This document shows, piece after piece, positions 40,831 through 53,136 of a DNA stretch of 64,000 nt (position 1 is its first letter; every line of letters begins with the position of its first letter). This DNA comes from Gp13-AA77 sp035946735. Lineage in GTDB: Bacteria; Acidobacteriota; Terriglobia; UBA7540. The notes beneath the pieces are model-generated. The model saw only the letters and a program-made list of their open reading frames with translations. It ran no database searches and had not been told where the DNA came from. Both the position numbers and the translations under genes were made by a program. The stretch is from contig DASYYZ010000024.1 in the NCBI GenBank assembly GCA_035946735.1, positions 20,689-84,688 of the forward strand. The letters run 5' to 3'.

Positions 40831-42078
40831 ATGGACGAGCGAAACATCGGTTTGACACGAAGAGAGTTCCTCAAGGACACGGCCGCGGTGAGCGCCGGAG
40901 TGGCGGCGTTTGGCGGCCTGGCGCCGGCCAGAATCCTGGGCGCCAACGATCGAATCCGCCTCGGGCTGCTCGGCGCGGGTGAGCGGGGCGATTACGTCAT
41001 GACCGTTTTTGCGGGCAACCCGGACGTGGAAGTGGTAGCGATCTGCGACGTCTACGAACCGCACCGCCTTAAAGCGCAGCTCGATTCCAAAGCGCAGCCG
41101 CAGCTTCACACCGACTATCGCGAGGTTCTCGACCGCAAAGACGTTGACGCGGTCCTGATCGCAAGCCCGGATCATTGGCACAAGCAGATGCTGATCGATG
41201 CCGTGAAGGCCGGCAAAGACGCCTACTGCGAAAAGCCGATCATGCACTCCATTCCCGAAGGGGTGGAGATGGTGAATGCCGTGAAAGAGAGCAACCGGGT
41301 GGTGCAGTGCGGGATGCAGCAGCGAAGCTGGCCGCACTGGGTCCTGGCCAAGCAGATCGTGGATGACGGGATGCTCGGCCAGATATGCTTCGTGCACACT
41401 TACTGGTATCAGAACTACTATGCCGATCGCGGTTGGATGTCCCGGCATCACGTGGATACAAACGCGCTCGACTGGAAAAAGTGGTTGGGCAGCGCTCCGG
41501 ATCAGCCTTACAGCGATGAAAAGTTCGCACACTGGCGGTTCTTCTGGGACTTTGGCGGCGGCATCCTCACGGACCTGCTCACTCATTGGATTGACATGAT
41601 CCAGTGGTATCTGGGCCAGCCAGCGCCCCAAACCGCCACCACCACGGGCGATCTTTACCTGATGAAGTGGCAGTGCCCCGACACTATCACCGCTGTCTAC
41701 GAGTACCCCGGCAATACCATGGTGACGTTCACCGGAGCGCTCGGAGGTAGCATTGATGACGGAGGCGTGGAACTTCGCGGCACCAAGGCGACCCTGAAGG
41801 TTGACCGCTCGCGCTTGGCCGTGTACCCGGAGGGCGTCGAGTGGGACCGGAGCGACGCGATCCAAGAACCGCCCGCCCAGGTCTTCGTTCGCTCCGAACA
41901 CGACGGCACCATCGAACACGTGAGGAATTTTCTGGACTGCGTGCGGTCGCGCAAGACACCGAACGCCGGTATCGAGGTTGGATTCGAGGCCGCAAGGACC
42001 TCGTGGCTTGGGAATATCGCCTTGCAGCGCGGGTTGAAGACGGTGTGGAATGCCAGCGAAGGGAAGGTGGGCTCTTGA
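40831..42078 (+). CDS. Tat-exported Gfo/Idh/MocA-family oxidoreductase
   Basis: This 415-residue NAD(P)-dependent sugar or inositol oxidoreductase is sent to the periplasm by a twin-arginine signal (GLTRREFLKDTAAVSAGVAA). The Rossmann motif GLLGAGERGDYVMT begins near residue 44, and the signature EKPIMHSIPEG follows (about 132-143). The C-terminal domain includes DYADRGWMSRHHVDTNALDW-like text and GGGILTDLLTHWIDMIQWYL (about 238-257). GAGAGGGAGGGTGACAAGG stands before the ATG at 40831. Periplasmic members of this family, glycoside-hydrolase-109-like among them, are usual in Acidobacteriota and Planctomycetota. The substrate probably relates to the MFS carrier upstream. Confidence 0.92.
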   Translation: MDERNIGLTRREFLKDTAAVSAGVAAFGGLAPARILGANDRIRLGLLGAGERGDYVMTVFAGNPDVEVVAICDVYEPHRLKAQLDSKAQPQLHTDYREVLDRKDVDAVLIASPDHWHKQMLIDAVKAGKDAYCEKPIMHSIPEGVEMVNAVKESNRVVQCGMQQRSWPHWVLAKQIVDDGMLGQICFVHTYWYQNYYADRGWMSRHHVDTNALDWKKWLGSAPDQPYSDEKFAHWRFFWDFGGGILTDLLTHWIDMIQWYLGQPAPQTATTTGDLYLMKWQCPDTITAVYEYPGNTMVTFTGALGGSIDDGGVELRGTKATLKVDRSRLAVYPEGVEWDRSDAIQEPPAQVFVRSEHDGTIEHVRNFLDCVRSRKTPNAGIEVGFEAARTSWLGNIALQRGLKTVWNASEGKVGS

Positions 42079-42130
42079 AGATCGTTTTCCCCGCACGCCG
42101 TTGAATGACCCGATTCCTCCGCTTTGCGCC

Positions 42131-42174
42131 TTGGCGACCCGAAATTAGAGTGGTAGGATATTCCTACAAGGAAT
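42131..42174 (+). promoter_or_regulatory. Promoter and overlapping operator of the AbrB/PIN pair
   Basis: TTGGCG (42131-42136), 17 bp, TAGGAT (42154-42159). The -10 is covered by GTAGGA-TAT-TCCTAC (42153-42167), a perfect 6-bp inverted repeat, which overlaps a second one, ATTCCT-ACA-AGGAAT (42160-42174). Such arrays are usual for AbrB-type antitoxins that repress their own operon. Confidence 0.6.
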
Positions 42175-42180
42175 CATACT

Positions 42181-42534
42181 ATGGCCGCGGATACGCACGA
42201 CACATCCGTTGAATACCTCGCCGTCACCAGAATTGGCGAGAAGGGACAGATCACTGTGCCCAAGAGTTTTCGTCAGGCCTTTCAACTGGAAACCGGCGCA
42301 CCGTTCGCCGTCTTAAGACTTGGCGCCGGGCTGATTCTGTTGCCGGAGCAACGCCACTTTGACGAGCTCTGTGGAAGGATCAGCTCCGTCTTGGCAGGTT
42401 CGGGGATTCAGCTCGAGGACCTCTTGGCAACCCTGCCGAAAGCGCGTCGCCGCCTATACAAGCACAGATATGCTACGGAAGCTGCGAATCGAGAGGCTAC
42501 ATCTAAACGGCCTCGAAGCCACGGCGTGAAGTGA
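42181..42534 (+). CDS. AbrB/MazE-type (SpoVT-AbrB) antitoxin
   Basis: This 117-residue protein has a swapped-hairpin SpoVT-AbrB domain at residues 12-55 (LAVTRIGEKGQITVPKSFRQ, FQLETGAPFAVLRLGAGLIL), which binds DNA as a dimer. The helical rest (CGRISSVLAGSGIQLEDLLA, TLPKARRRLYKHRY) would bind and block the toxin. Its stop overlaps the GTG of the PIN gene (GTGA). It therefore forms a VapBC-like toxin-antitoxin pair. The two overlapping inverted repeats at its promoter are the likely operator. AbrB-type antitoxins do pair with PIN toxins in many soil bacteria. Confidence 0.88.
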   Translation: MAADTHDTSVEYLAVTRIGEKGQITVPKSFRQAFQLETGAPFAVLRLGAGLILLPEQRHFDELCGRISSVLAGSGIQLEDLLATLPKARRRLYKHRYATEAANREATSKRPRSHGVK

Positions 42535-43001
42535 GTCGCGGGCGAAGAATCCGCCTCTTCCTGGACTCAAACGTCATCACCGGCGGTGTGGTTTCTGCAT
42601 GGGGCCTTGACAAAGCCGGGTTATCGTTGTGCGCTGCTGGAGTATGCAAGCTGGTGCTGGCCGACGTTGTTGGCGACGAGGTGGAGGAGAATTTGATCCT
42701 TCACGGACGGAAGCTTCCGGCCGCCGTCGCCGACCAACTCGTAGAGCACTACCGTAAGCTCATGGCACTGACTGATCCTGACCGGGTTCCCTACCCATCG
42801 AATGAACAGGTCGGAGCGAGTCGCCATTTGATTCGGCACGCGGCCGATGTTCCGGTGCTGCTCTCCGCTGTGGCAAGCCGTCCAGATTGGGTACTGACTC
42901 ACAATATCAAACATTTCACACCAAGTGTTGGCTTGCGCACCGGCCTGAGAATCGCCACTCCCAAGGAGTTTTTTCAAACCTTGTCCTCGCTATTCCCGTA
43001 A
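42531..43001 (+). CDS. PIN-domain toxin, VapC-like
   Basis: This 156-residue protein opens with the PIN strand RIRLFLDSNVITGG, where Asp is the first metal ligand. Later come DVVGDEVEENLILHG with acidic residues, ADVPVLLSAVASRPDWVLTH with an Asp, and NIKHFTPS at the usual fourth-ligand place. PIN toxins cut tRNA or rRNA at single sites when freed from the antitoxin. It starts at GTG 42531, overlapping the antitoxin stop by 4 bp. Length is a little above VapC (about 130). The first Asp and the D-x-V region are intact, so it looks functional. Confidence 0.85.
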   Translation: MSRGRRIRLFLDSNVITGGVVSAWGLDKAGLSLCAAGVCKLVLADVVGDEVEENLILHGRKLPAAVADQLVEHYRKLMALTDPDRVPYPSNEQVGASRHLIRHAADVPVLLSAVASRPDWVLTHNIKHFTPSVGLRTGLRIATPKEFFQTLSSLFP

Positions 43002-43123
43002 TCGAGCGCACCTCGCTCCATTCCGAGCGGTCCTCCGGGCTCTACTGGACTTCGTGCAGAAGCCGGTCATTAGGTGCCTGGGTCTATCGGCAAACGGCGC
43101 TTCTCATGAGCATGATATCGGGG

Positions 43124-44884
43124 TTAGGTCGTTAGCGCAGGAAGGCCCATGCGGCGCACCAAAGCCTTGAACCTGGGATCGGGGCGCAAATGCTCGAACA
43201 TGGGATGAACGTTGAGGAAAATAAGCCACAGGGATCGGTTCTCGTAGGCCTTCTCCAGCCACTCGAAGGTTAGGTCTCGTTCGCCCAGCCCGGCATAGAC
43301 CATGGCGATGTTGAAGGGAGGGGCGAAACGCTCTCCTCCGCGCTCGCCTAATTCGCTGATCAGCTCGCGGGCCTCCCGGGTTCGACCTGAGGCAGCCAGC
43401 GTGTGGCCGAGCGCCGCCACCATGTGGGGGTTGCGGTTGGAAAGCATGACCGCGGTTTGGAGCGATCGCAGCGCTTCATCCACCATTCCCTTGGCGGCAT
43501 AAGAGGCGCCCAGAACGAAGTGGGTCTGATAGAAGCCCGCTGCGTCCATTTCCAGGGTCTTGAGGCACTGTTGAATGGCCTCATCGTGCTGACCAGCCAG
43601 GCTGAGGACCAGGCCGGCGCTGGCGCCGATGGCGAGCGAGAACGGGTCGAGTTGCAAGGCGCGACGGACCTCGCCGCTCGCCTCCCCGTGACGCCCGAGG
43701 GCCGACAGCTCGAACGCGTACCACGGCCGCGCCACCGGGTAACTGGGGTTGAGCTCGAAAGCGCGGTGGAATTCACGCTCCGCTCCGGCCCAGTCCCACT
43801 CGTGGAACATCTTGCAAAAGGCGAGGGAGGCATGGGCCTCGGCGAGCGCGTCATTCAGCTCGAGCGCCCGGGTGGCCGCCGCCTGCGCTTTCGGTAATGC
43901 GGCGCCCGGGGGGAGCATGGAGTTCCATCCCAACATGGCATAGCAGTCCGCAAGACCAGCGTAAGCCTGAGCGTAGCCAGGCTCGAGGCCGATGGCGCGA
44001 TTGAAATAGTCCGCGCCCTTGTTAAGAGCCTCCTCCGTTCGCTTGTTCCAGAAGTAGCGTCCCTTGAGATAATGCTCGTAGGCCTCGGCGCTTGGAGTAA
44101 CAGAGCGCTGGTTTTGGTTGGGCAGCAGCTCGACCTCCAGGGAATCGGCAATGCTCTTCGCCACCTCCGTCTGCACAGCAAAAACATCCGTCAGTGAGCG
44201 CTCATAACCCTTGGCCCAGAGATGGGTCTGATCGCTCACCTGAATCAGCCGGGCATTGATGCGAATGCGGTCGCCGGCGCGCCGTACGCTGCCTTCCAGG
44301 ACGTAATTCACCCCGAGTTCATGGCCAATCTCGGCCACGCCTTTGTCGGCGTTGCGGTACTTCATCACCGAGGTGCGGGCGATCACCCCCAGCCTTCGCG
44401 GTGAAATCATCCCCAGGTGGCCGATCATTTCCTCTGTCATGCCATCGCTGAAGAATTCCTGCTCCGGATCGGCGCTGAGATTGTTGAAAGGAAGCACAGC
44501 CAGCATCACTTTCTCGGGCTTCTCGCCCGAACGAGCAATGCCGGCAGGCGGCTGCACCGGCAAAATGAACCGGTAACCGCGGCGCGGCAAGGTCTCGATG
44601 AATCGCGGGTGCTCCGCCGAATCACCCAGCGCCATGCGAATCTTCTTGATCGTGGTGTTCAACCCGTCCTCAAAGTCGACAAAGGTATCCGCCGCCCAGA
44701 GACGCTTGCGCAGCTCCTCTCGAGTTACGACCTCGCCGGCGTGTTGCACGAGCAACGCCAAAACCTGGAAGGGCTGATCCTGAAGGCTGACCTTGACGCC
44801 GCTCTTGCGCAGCTCGCCCGAGCGCAGGTCCAGTTCGAACGCGGCAAAGCGCACCGGGCGCAAACCAGCAGTAAGTTCCGTCAT
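43124..44884 (-). CDS. Winged-helix (OmpR/CadC-type) regulator with TolB-like and TPR domains
   Basis: This 586-residue protein has an OmpR/PhoB-type winged helix (RFAAFELDLRSGELRKSGVK, LWAADTFVDFEDGLNTTIKK, LPRRGYRFI; about 10-105). A TolB-like adenylate-cyclase-associated domain follows (LAVLPFNNLSADPEQEFFSD, LGVNYVLEGSVRRAGDRIRI, DQTHLWAKGYERSLTDVFAV; about 125-265), then TPRs (SAEAYEHYLKGRYFWNKRTE, GYAQAYAGLADCYAMLG; about 275-560). No membrane helix is clear between the DNA-binding and sensor parts, unlike CadC. This family is greatly expanded in Acidobacteriota; targets are unknown. It diverges from ftsY. Confidence 0.88.
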   Translation of the reverse strand: MTELTAGLRPVRFAAFELDLRSGELRKSGVKVSLQDQPFQVLALLVQHAGEVVTREELRKRLWAADTFVDFEDGLNTTIKKIRMALGDSAEHPRFIETLPRRGYRFILPVQPPAGIARSGEKPEKVMLAVLPFNNLSADPEQEFFSDGMTEEMIGHLGMISPRRLGVIARTSVMKYRNADKGVAEIGHELGVNYVLEGSVRRAGDRIRINARLIQVSDQTHLWAKGYERSLTDVFAVQTEVAKSIADSLEVELLPNQNQRSVTPSAEAYEHYLKGRYFWNKRTEEALNKGADYFNRAIGLEPGYAQAYAGLADCYAMLGWNSMLPPGAALPKAQAAATRALELNDALAEAHASLAFCKMFHEWDWAGAEREFHRAFELNPSYPVARPWYAFELSALGRHGEASGEVRRALQLDPFSLAIGASAGLVLSLAGQHDEAIQQCLKTLEMDAAGFYQTHFVLGASYAAKGMVDEALRSLQTAVMLSNRNPHMVAALGHTLAASGRTREARELISELGERGGERFAPPFNIAMVYAGLGERDLTFEWLEKAYENRSLWLIFLNVHPMFEHLRPDPRFKALVRRMGLPALTT

Positions 44885-45048
44885 CGCCGACGCCCTCTAA
44901 GTGCGCACGAGTCTATCACTGAACTTGATGTCCGGCAATGAGTCGATTCAAGAGTTATTGTCTATATTTTCAAAACACGCAATGCCTGAACTGTGCCTCC
45001 TCTTCGCTTTCCTCCAGCGCCTCCCTGCCTCAGCTACAATTAGGCTCT

Positions 45049-46029
45049 ATGGCCTTCAGCTTGTTCCGCAAGGATGAGAAAAAGACAGGCTTCTTCGACC
45101 GGCTTAAGCAAGCGGTGTCTTCGACCAAGGCGCAGATTGTCGAGAAGATCGAGGCCATCACCGAAGGCCGCGAGATCATCGACGAATCGGTCCTGGACTC
45201 GCTCGAGGTGGTGCTCATCCAGGCGGACCTGGGCGTGAAGACGGCCAGCGAGATCATCGAGCGGCTGCGTAAACGGCTGCGTAAGCGCGAACTTCGCGCC
45301 AGTGCCGACGTAAGGCCTGCCCTCGAGCAGGAGATCTTCAATGTCCTCGAGAATACAAATGGAACCGGGTCCGCAGCGGGCCGCAGGCCGGCACCACAGA
45401 AGCCTCCCACCGGCCTCCCGGAAGTGATCTTCATGGTGGGTGTCAACGGCGTGGGCAAGACCACCACTATTGCCAAGCTGGCCCGGCATTACCTTGACCG
45501 GAGCGCGAATCCTCTGCTCGCGGCCGCGGATACCTTTCGAGCCGCCGCTGGAGAGCAACTGGAGGTGTGGGCTGCCCGCCTCGGCATTGAGATGGTTGGC
45601 TTGAAGTCCGGGGCCGATCCCGCCGCCGTGCTCTTCGACGCTTTGGCCAAGGCCAGGAAGGGCAAAGAGTCACCGGTGATCGTCGATACCGCCGGCCGCC
45701 TTCACACCAAATACAACCTGATGGCGGAACTCGAAAAGATGTGCCGCATCGCCGGCCGCGAGGTTCCGGGCGCGCCGCATCAAGTGCTGCTCGTGATCGA
45801 CGCCACCACCGGCCAGAACGGATTGCAGCAGGCCCGCATCTTCGCTGAGAAGGCCGGCGTCACCGGGATCATTCTGACCAAGCTGGACGGGACTGCCAAA
45901 GGCGGCATCGTGGTGGCTATCGCTCATGAACTCGGCCTACCCATACAGTTCGTCGGCGTAGGCGAGAAGCTGGAGGACCTGCTACCCTTCAATGCGCGCG
46001 AGTTCGTGGCGTCGATCTTCGAAGCCTGA
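45049..46029 (+). CDS. ftsY: Signal recognition particle receptor FtsY
   Basis: This 326-residue SRP receptor GTPase takes ribosome-nascent chains to the SecYEG channel. The N domain includes FFDRLKQAVSSTKAQIVEKI and DLGVKTASEIIERL. The G domain has G1 GVNGVGKTTTIAKLA, the DTFRAAAGEQLEVWA stretch, G3 DTAGR, G4 TKLDGTAKGG and the GVGEKLEDLLPF end. An acidic A domain, long in E. coli, is nearly absent, as in many bacteria. I chose ATG 45049, where the family starts; the upstream frame is only fortuitous. No Shine-Dalgarno is seen, and TACAAT 9 bases ahead might be a -10 with a very short leader. Confidence 0.97.
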   Translation: MAFSLFRKDEKKTGFFDRLKQAVSSTKAQIVEKIEAITEGREIIDESVLDSLEVVLIQADLGVKTASEIIERLRKRLRKRELRASADVRPALEQEIFNVLENTNGTGSAAGRRPAPQKPPTGLPEVIFMVGVNGVGKTTTIAKLARHYLDRSANPLLAAADTFRAAAGEQLEVWAARLGIEMVGLKSGADPAAVLFDALAKARKGKESPVIVDTAGRLHTKYNLMAELEKMCRIAGREVPGAPHQVLLVIDATTGQNGLQQARIFAEKAGVTGIILTKLDGTAKGGIVVAIAHELGLPIQFVGVGEKLEDLLPFNAREFVASIFEA

Positions 46030-46069
46030 TGGGATTTGTTGCAGGCCAATTCTTCAATGAGCAACCGCC

Positions 46070-46606
46070 GTGGCCGTCTACATTGCCTTACTTCGTGGCG
46101 TGAATGTAGGACAGAACATCCTCAAGATGGATCGTCTTCGCGATTTGTGCGCGGAGCTCGCCTTCAGGAACGTAACCACGTACGTGCAAAGCGGCAATAT
46201 CGTCTTCGAGGCTGACGGTTCACCGCCGGAGTGCCGCGAGGCGATCGAGAAGCGGCTGGCGGGCCAGACCCGTTTGCCAGTTACGGTGATCGTCCGGACA
46301 CCGGCTGAACTCGGCTCGATCATCCGCCTTAATCCGTTCCTGCAGGACAAAGCCGTCGATCGCTCGAAGCTGCACGTGACCTTTCTCGCGGGCGCTCCGG
46401 CGAAAGGGAGCCGGTCAAAGCTCAGCGCGATCGCGGCTGGCGCCGACCAATTCCGTCTCTCCGGCAAAGACGTCTACTTGTACTGCCCCGGCGGCTATGG
46501 TGAATCCAAGCTGTCCAACAGCGCGCTCGAGAAGTCGCTAGGGGTCAGAGCTACCACGCGAAACTGGAATACGGTAAACAGACTCTACGAGATGGCGGCC
46601 ACCTGA
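46070..46606 (+). CDS. DUF1697 family protein
   Basis: This 178-residue protein matches DUF1697: opening AVYIALLRGVNVGQNILKMD, then LCAELAFRNVTTYVQSGNIV, and the late TRNWNTVNRLYEM, all characteristic. It is cytoplasmic with a mixed alpha/beta pattern. The family is widespread and its role is not known. The start is a GTG at 46070 with a weak site. It lies 40 bp after ftsY on the same strand, probably by chance. No membrane segment or signal is present. Confidence 0.9.
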   Translation: MAVYIALLRGVNVGQNILKMDRLRDLCAELAFRNVTTYVQSGNIVFEADGSPPECREAIEKRLAGQTRLPVTVIVRTPAELGSIIRLNPFLQDKAVDRSKLHVTFLAGAPAKGSRSKLSAIAAGADQFRLSGKDVYLYCPGGYGESKLSNSALEKSLGVRATTRNWNTVNRLYEMAAT

Positions 46607-46779
46607 TTTCAGCCACCCGCTTGAAAGTTGTCACCATCGCAGCCCTTGAGAGTTGTCGCGCCGCCGGGAAGCGCGCAAAAAACTGACCCGCTGATTGGTC
46701 CATGTTCGCCCCTCTTTGGTCCCGCTAAAATTCGTGACCTGGAAAAACCAGCACGAGAAAACTGACTCCCAGTCCTCAC

Positions 46780-50737
<3,958 letters not shown>

Positions 50738-50751
<14 letters not shown>

Positions 50752-51094
50752 CCGGGCTAGTCACTGACGTCTCGACGTAGCGCAGCACGGTGTGATTCAC
50801 CACCGAGCTGAACCACCGTTGCCGAAAATCCTTGCCCTCCGGCGACATCAGCCACTGACGAAAGCGGTCGGCATGCTCCTGGTCAGGCCAGAAAGCCTCG
50901 TTCAGATACTTGGGGCGGCGCTCCGGCTTGCCCCGATCATAGTCGCCGCGAATGCCGTCCACAAAAAGCCACGTCTTACGCTCCATACAGCCGAATCGTC
51001 TGGTGGCCTCGTCGAGGCCGCTATCCAACCATTCGATGAAAGAGCTCTCGACGATTCCGGGCTTCACATCAAAAGCGTGAATCACTCGCAGCAT
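50738..51094 (-). CDS. Small conserved protein of unknown function
   Basis: This 118-residue protein (MLRVIHAFDVKPGIVESSFI, DEATRRFGCMERKTWLFVDG, YLNEAFWPDQEHADRFRQWL, WFSSVVNHTVLRYVETSV) has the pattern of a ferredoxin-like ABM/stress barrel with Trp-rich strands, but I do not assign a family. I chose ATG 51094 with GAGGAG ahead; a longer frame to 51145 has none. Its 3' end overlaps the convergent sensor kinase by 14 bp. Cytoplasmic. No partner gene is evident. Confidence 0.7.
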
Positions 51095-51210
51095 CTGAAG
51101 GCTCCTCGCACTCGCCGCGTCCCTGAATCGTAGCGCAGCGGGCAAGGGATTTCAACCGCCTTCGGCCACAACGCCGGCATCTTTTTCGCCGTGCGGCCTA
51201 CTGTCCGCCA

Positions 51211-52848
51211 CTACTCTGCCGCGGATTCCTGCCGGCGGCTGGCGAGGATCTGTTTGGCATGGACGAGAAGGGCCGCGGCTTGAGGCATCGAATCGACGGC
51301 CTTGGCCACCAGCGGATCGTTCTGGGCCTCGAGCTTCAACTCCTGATCGCGCCCGTAGACGTCCTCGACGAGCTGGTCGCGGACTTGGGCTTTGATGTAA
51401 TCGATATTGTCCTGGACGTCGTCCGGGGTCACGTGAAAATGGTGGTCCGTCAGGTACTGATTGAAATCGTTGACCACCTCTGGCGTCACCTCGAAGTCGC
51501 GCGCAATGGTCTTATGAACGCCCAGATAGTGCTGAGTGAAGCCGTAAATGGCGTCGTGGTCCGCAAGGTCCTGCTGGACCGCGGTCAGGGCGGTTGGCGC
51601 CACCTCAATATCGGGTGTGATTCCGCCACCGCCATATACTTCGCGGCCACCGTCGGTGCGACGCACTTCGATACGAGGCGACTGGCCGCCTTCGGCGTGG
51701 TAGAAGTAGTCGTAGGGCGAGACCTCCGAATAGTCGCGCTGGATCAAGCGTCCGCTGGGGGTGTAGTAATGCGCCGTGGTCAACGCAAGGCCGGCATGCT
51801 CGCTGAGCGCGTACACGGACTGCACCAGGCCCTTGCCAAAACTCGGTTCGCCGATCACCAGCGCCCGGTCATGATCCTGCAGGGCTCCGGTCACGATCTC
51901 GGCGGCGCTGGCGGTGTAACGATTTACCAGCACCACCATGGGATACTCTTGGCCGCGGTTGCCGTGCATGGCGTTGTAGCGTTGCTCCGGCATCACTCGC
52001 CCGTTCTGATAAACAATCAACTGGCCTTTGGCGAGGAAGTGATCGGAAACCGCCACCGCCTGATCGAGCAAGCCTCCCGGATTGCCGCGCAGATCCAGGA
52101 TGAGGCCCTTGATCTCCCCCAGGTTCATATTTTTGAGCGCCGCGCTGAGCTCGTCGTCAGTGGTCTCAAAAAAATTGTTGATGTGGAGGTAGGCGATTCC
52201 CGGTTTCACTATCAAGGCGTTGTCGACAGTGGGATTCTTGATCTCGTCGCGCGTGATGGTGAATTCAAGCGGCTGGTCATAGCCTTCGCGCTCCACAAAC
52301 ACATGGACTACCGTTCCCTTCGGACCCCGCAGCATGCTGCTAACGCGATTGCCGTCGAGCCCCTCGGTGGCGGTTTCATCCACCTTGCGGATGGTGTCTC
52401 CAGGGCGAACCCCGGCCTTGAATGCCGGTGATCCCGGCACCAGGGCCGGAACATAGGTGGAGAGCTTATTCGTCCGGTCGAGGCGCGTCACAATGCTCAT
52501 GCCCACGCCGTAATACTTCACTTGCTCCTGTTCCCGGATTTGATTGAATGCGTGCGGGCCAAAAAAATCCGAGTGCGGGTCGAGCGGACGCAGCATTCCC
52601 GGAATCGCGCCTACCGGGCTCGCCGGAACGTCAAGGCCGTAGATGGCTTTGTCAGGGTCGATTTTCTCGGCGTACTCGGTTTCTACGATTTGATAAACGC
52701 GGGTGAAATTCCGCAGCATGGCCTGCACGTCCGCATCTCCACTGTCGCCACTCCCGGCCTGGACGCGCGGACCGTAGAACCCTCCGGCCAACGCCCCAAT
52801 CAAAACGGCGACGGCGACGAACCCTAGCGAGCGTGAGGCGCTGGGCAT
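51211..52848 (-). CDS. S41-family C-terminal processing protease with PDZ domain
   Basis: This 545-residue exported serine protease is of the CtpA/Prc type. A signal or anchor (LGFVAVAVLIGALAGGFYGP) opens it. The PDZ domain (about 110-190) has VPALVPGSPAFKAGVRPGDT. The catalytic part has DLRGNPGGLLDQAV and YTASAAEIVTGALQ with Ser314, and EPSFGKGLVQ with Lys339, forming the Ser-Lys dyad. The C-terminus is a helical domain (VVNDFNQYLTDHHFHVTPDD). The family trims periplasmic proteins from the C-terminus. It starts at 52848 and stands 288 bp downstream of the kinase gene on the same strand. Confidence 0.93.
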   Translation of the reverse strand: MPSASRSLGFVAVAVLIGALAGGFYGPRVQAGSGDSGDADVQAMLRNFTRVYQIVETEYAEKIDPDKAIYGLDVPASPVGAIPGMLRPLDPHSDFFGPHAFNQIREQEQVKYYGVGMSIVTRLDRTNKLSTYVPALVPGSPAFKAGVRPGDTIRKVDETATEGLDGNRVSSMLRGPKGTVVHVFVEREGYDQPLEFTITRDEIKNPTVDNALIVKPGIAYLHINNFFETTDDELSAALKNMNLGEIKGLILDLRGNPGGLLDQAVAVSDHFLAKGQLIVYQNGRVMPEQRYNAMHGNRGQEYPMVVLVNRYTASAAEIVTGALQDHDRALVIGEPSFGKGLVQSVYALSEHAGLALTTAHYYTPSGRLIQRDYSEVSPYDYFYHAEGGQSPRIEVRRTDGGREVYGGGGITPDIEVAPTALTAVQQDLADHDAIYGFTQHYLGVHKTIARDFEVTPEVVNDFNQYLTDHHFHVTPDDVQDNIDYIKAQVRDQLVEDVYGRDQELKLEAQNDPLVAKAVDSMPQAAALLVHAKQILASRRQESAAE

Positions 52849-53136
52849 TCGGCTTCCCTCCTGGCGCGACTAGTATTCGGATGTTCCGGTGCGCCTTCTT
52901 GTTGCCTGATGCCCCCGGCGCCATCCCGACCCCGTCGCCAGAAAACTCATATTATAGACGCTCACGCGCCGCGGTCAGAGTTTGTTGAAAAGCGCTTTGA
53001 CACCTCGCGTCAAGGCACCGCTTCGGCCGGGCATCGCCCGGCGGGGGACGCCGCCGTCCGCAAGGCGTACGAGAAAGCCGTGCGCATGCGATAGACGGTT
53101 GACGGCGTGGCGCAGAGCGCCGTTTTCGAGGAGGCG

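Noticed and set aside
39285..40946. 553-codon minus-strand open frame opposite the MFS gene
   Set aside because: Shadow frame rich in H, R and P with no domain; the MFS signature on the plus strand is clear.
40756..42096. 446-codon minus-strand open frame opposite the Gfo/Idh/MocA gene
   Set aside because: Shadow frame; the Tat signal and EKP motif fix the real strand.
51259..52431. 390-codon plus-strand open frame opposite the S41 protease
   Set aside because: Shadow of the protease gene, whose catalytic motifs are on the minus strand.
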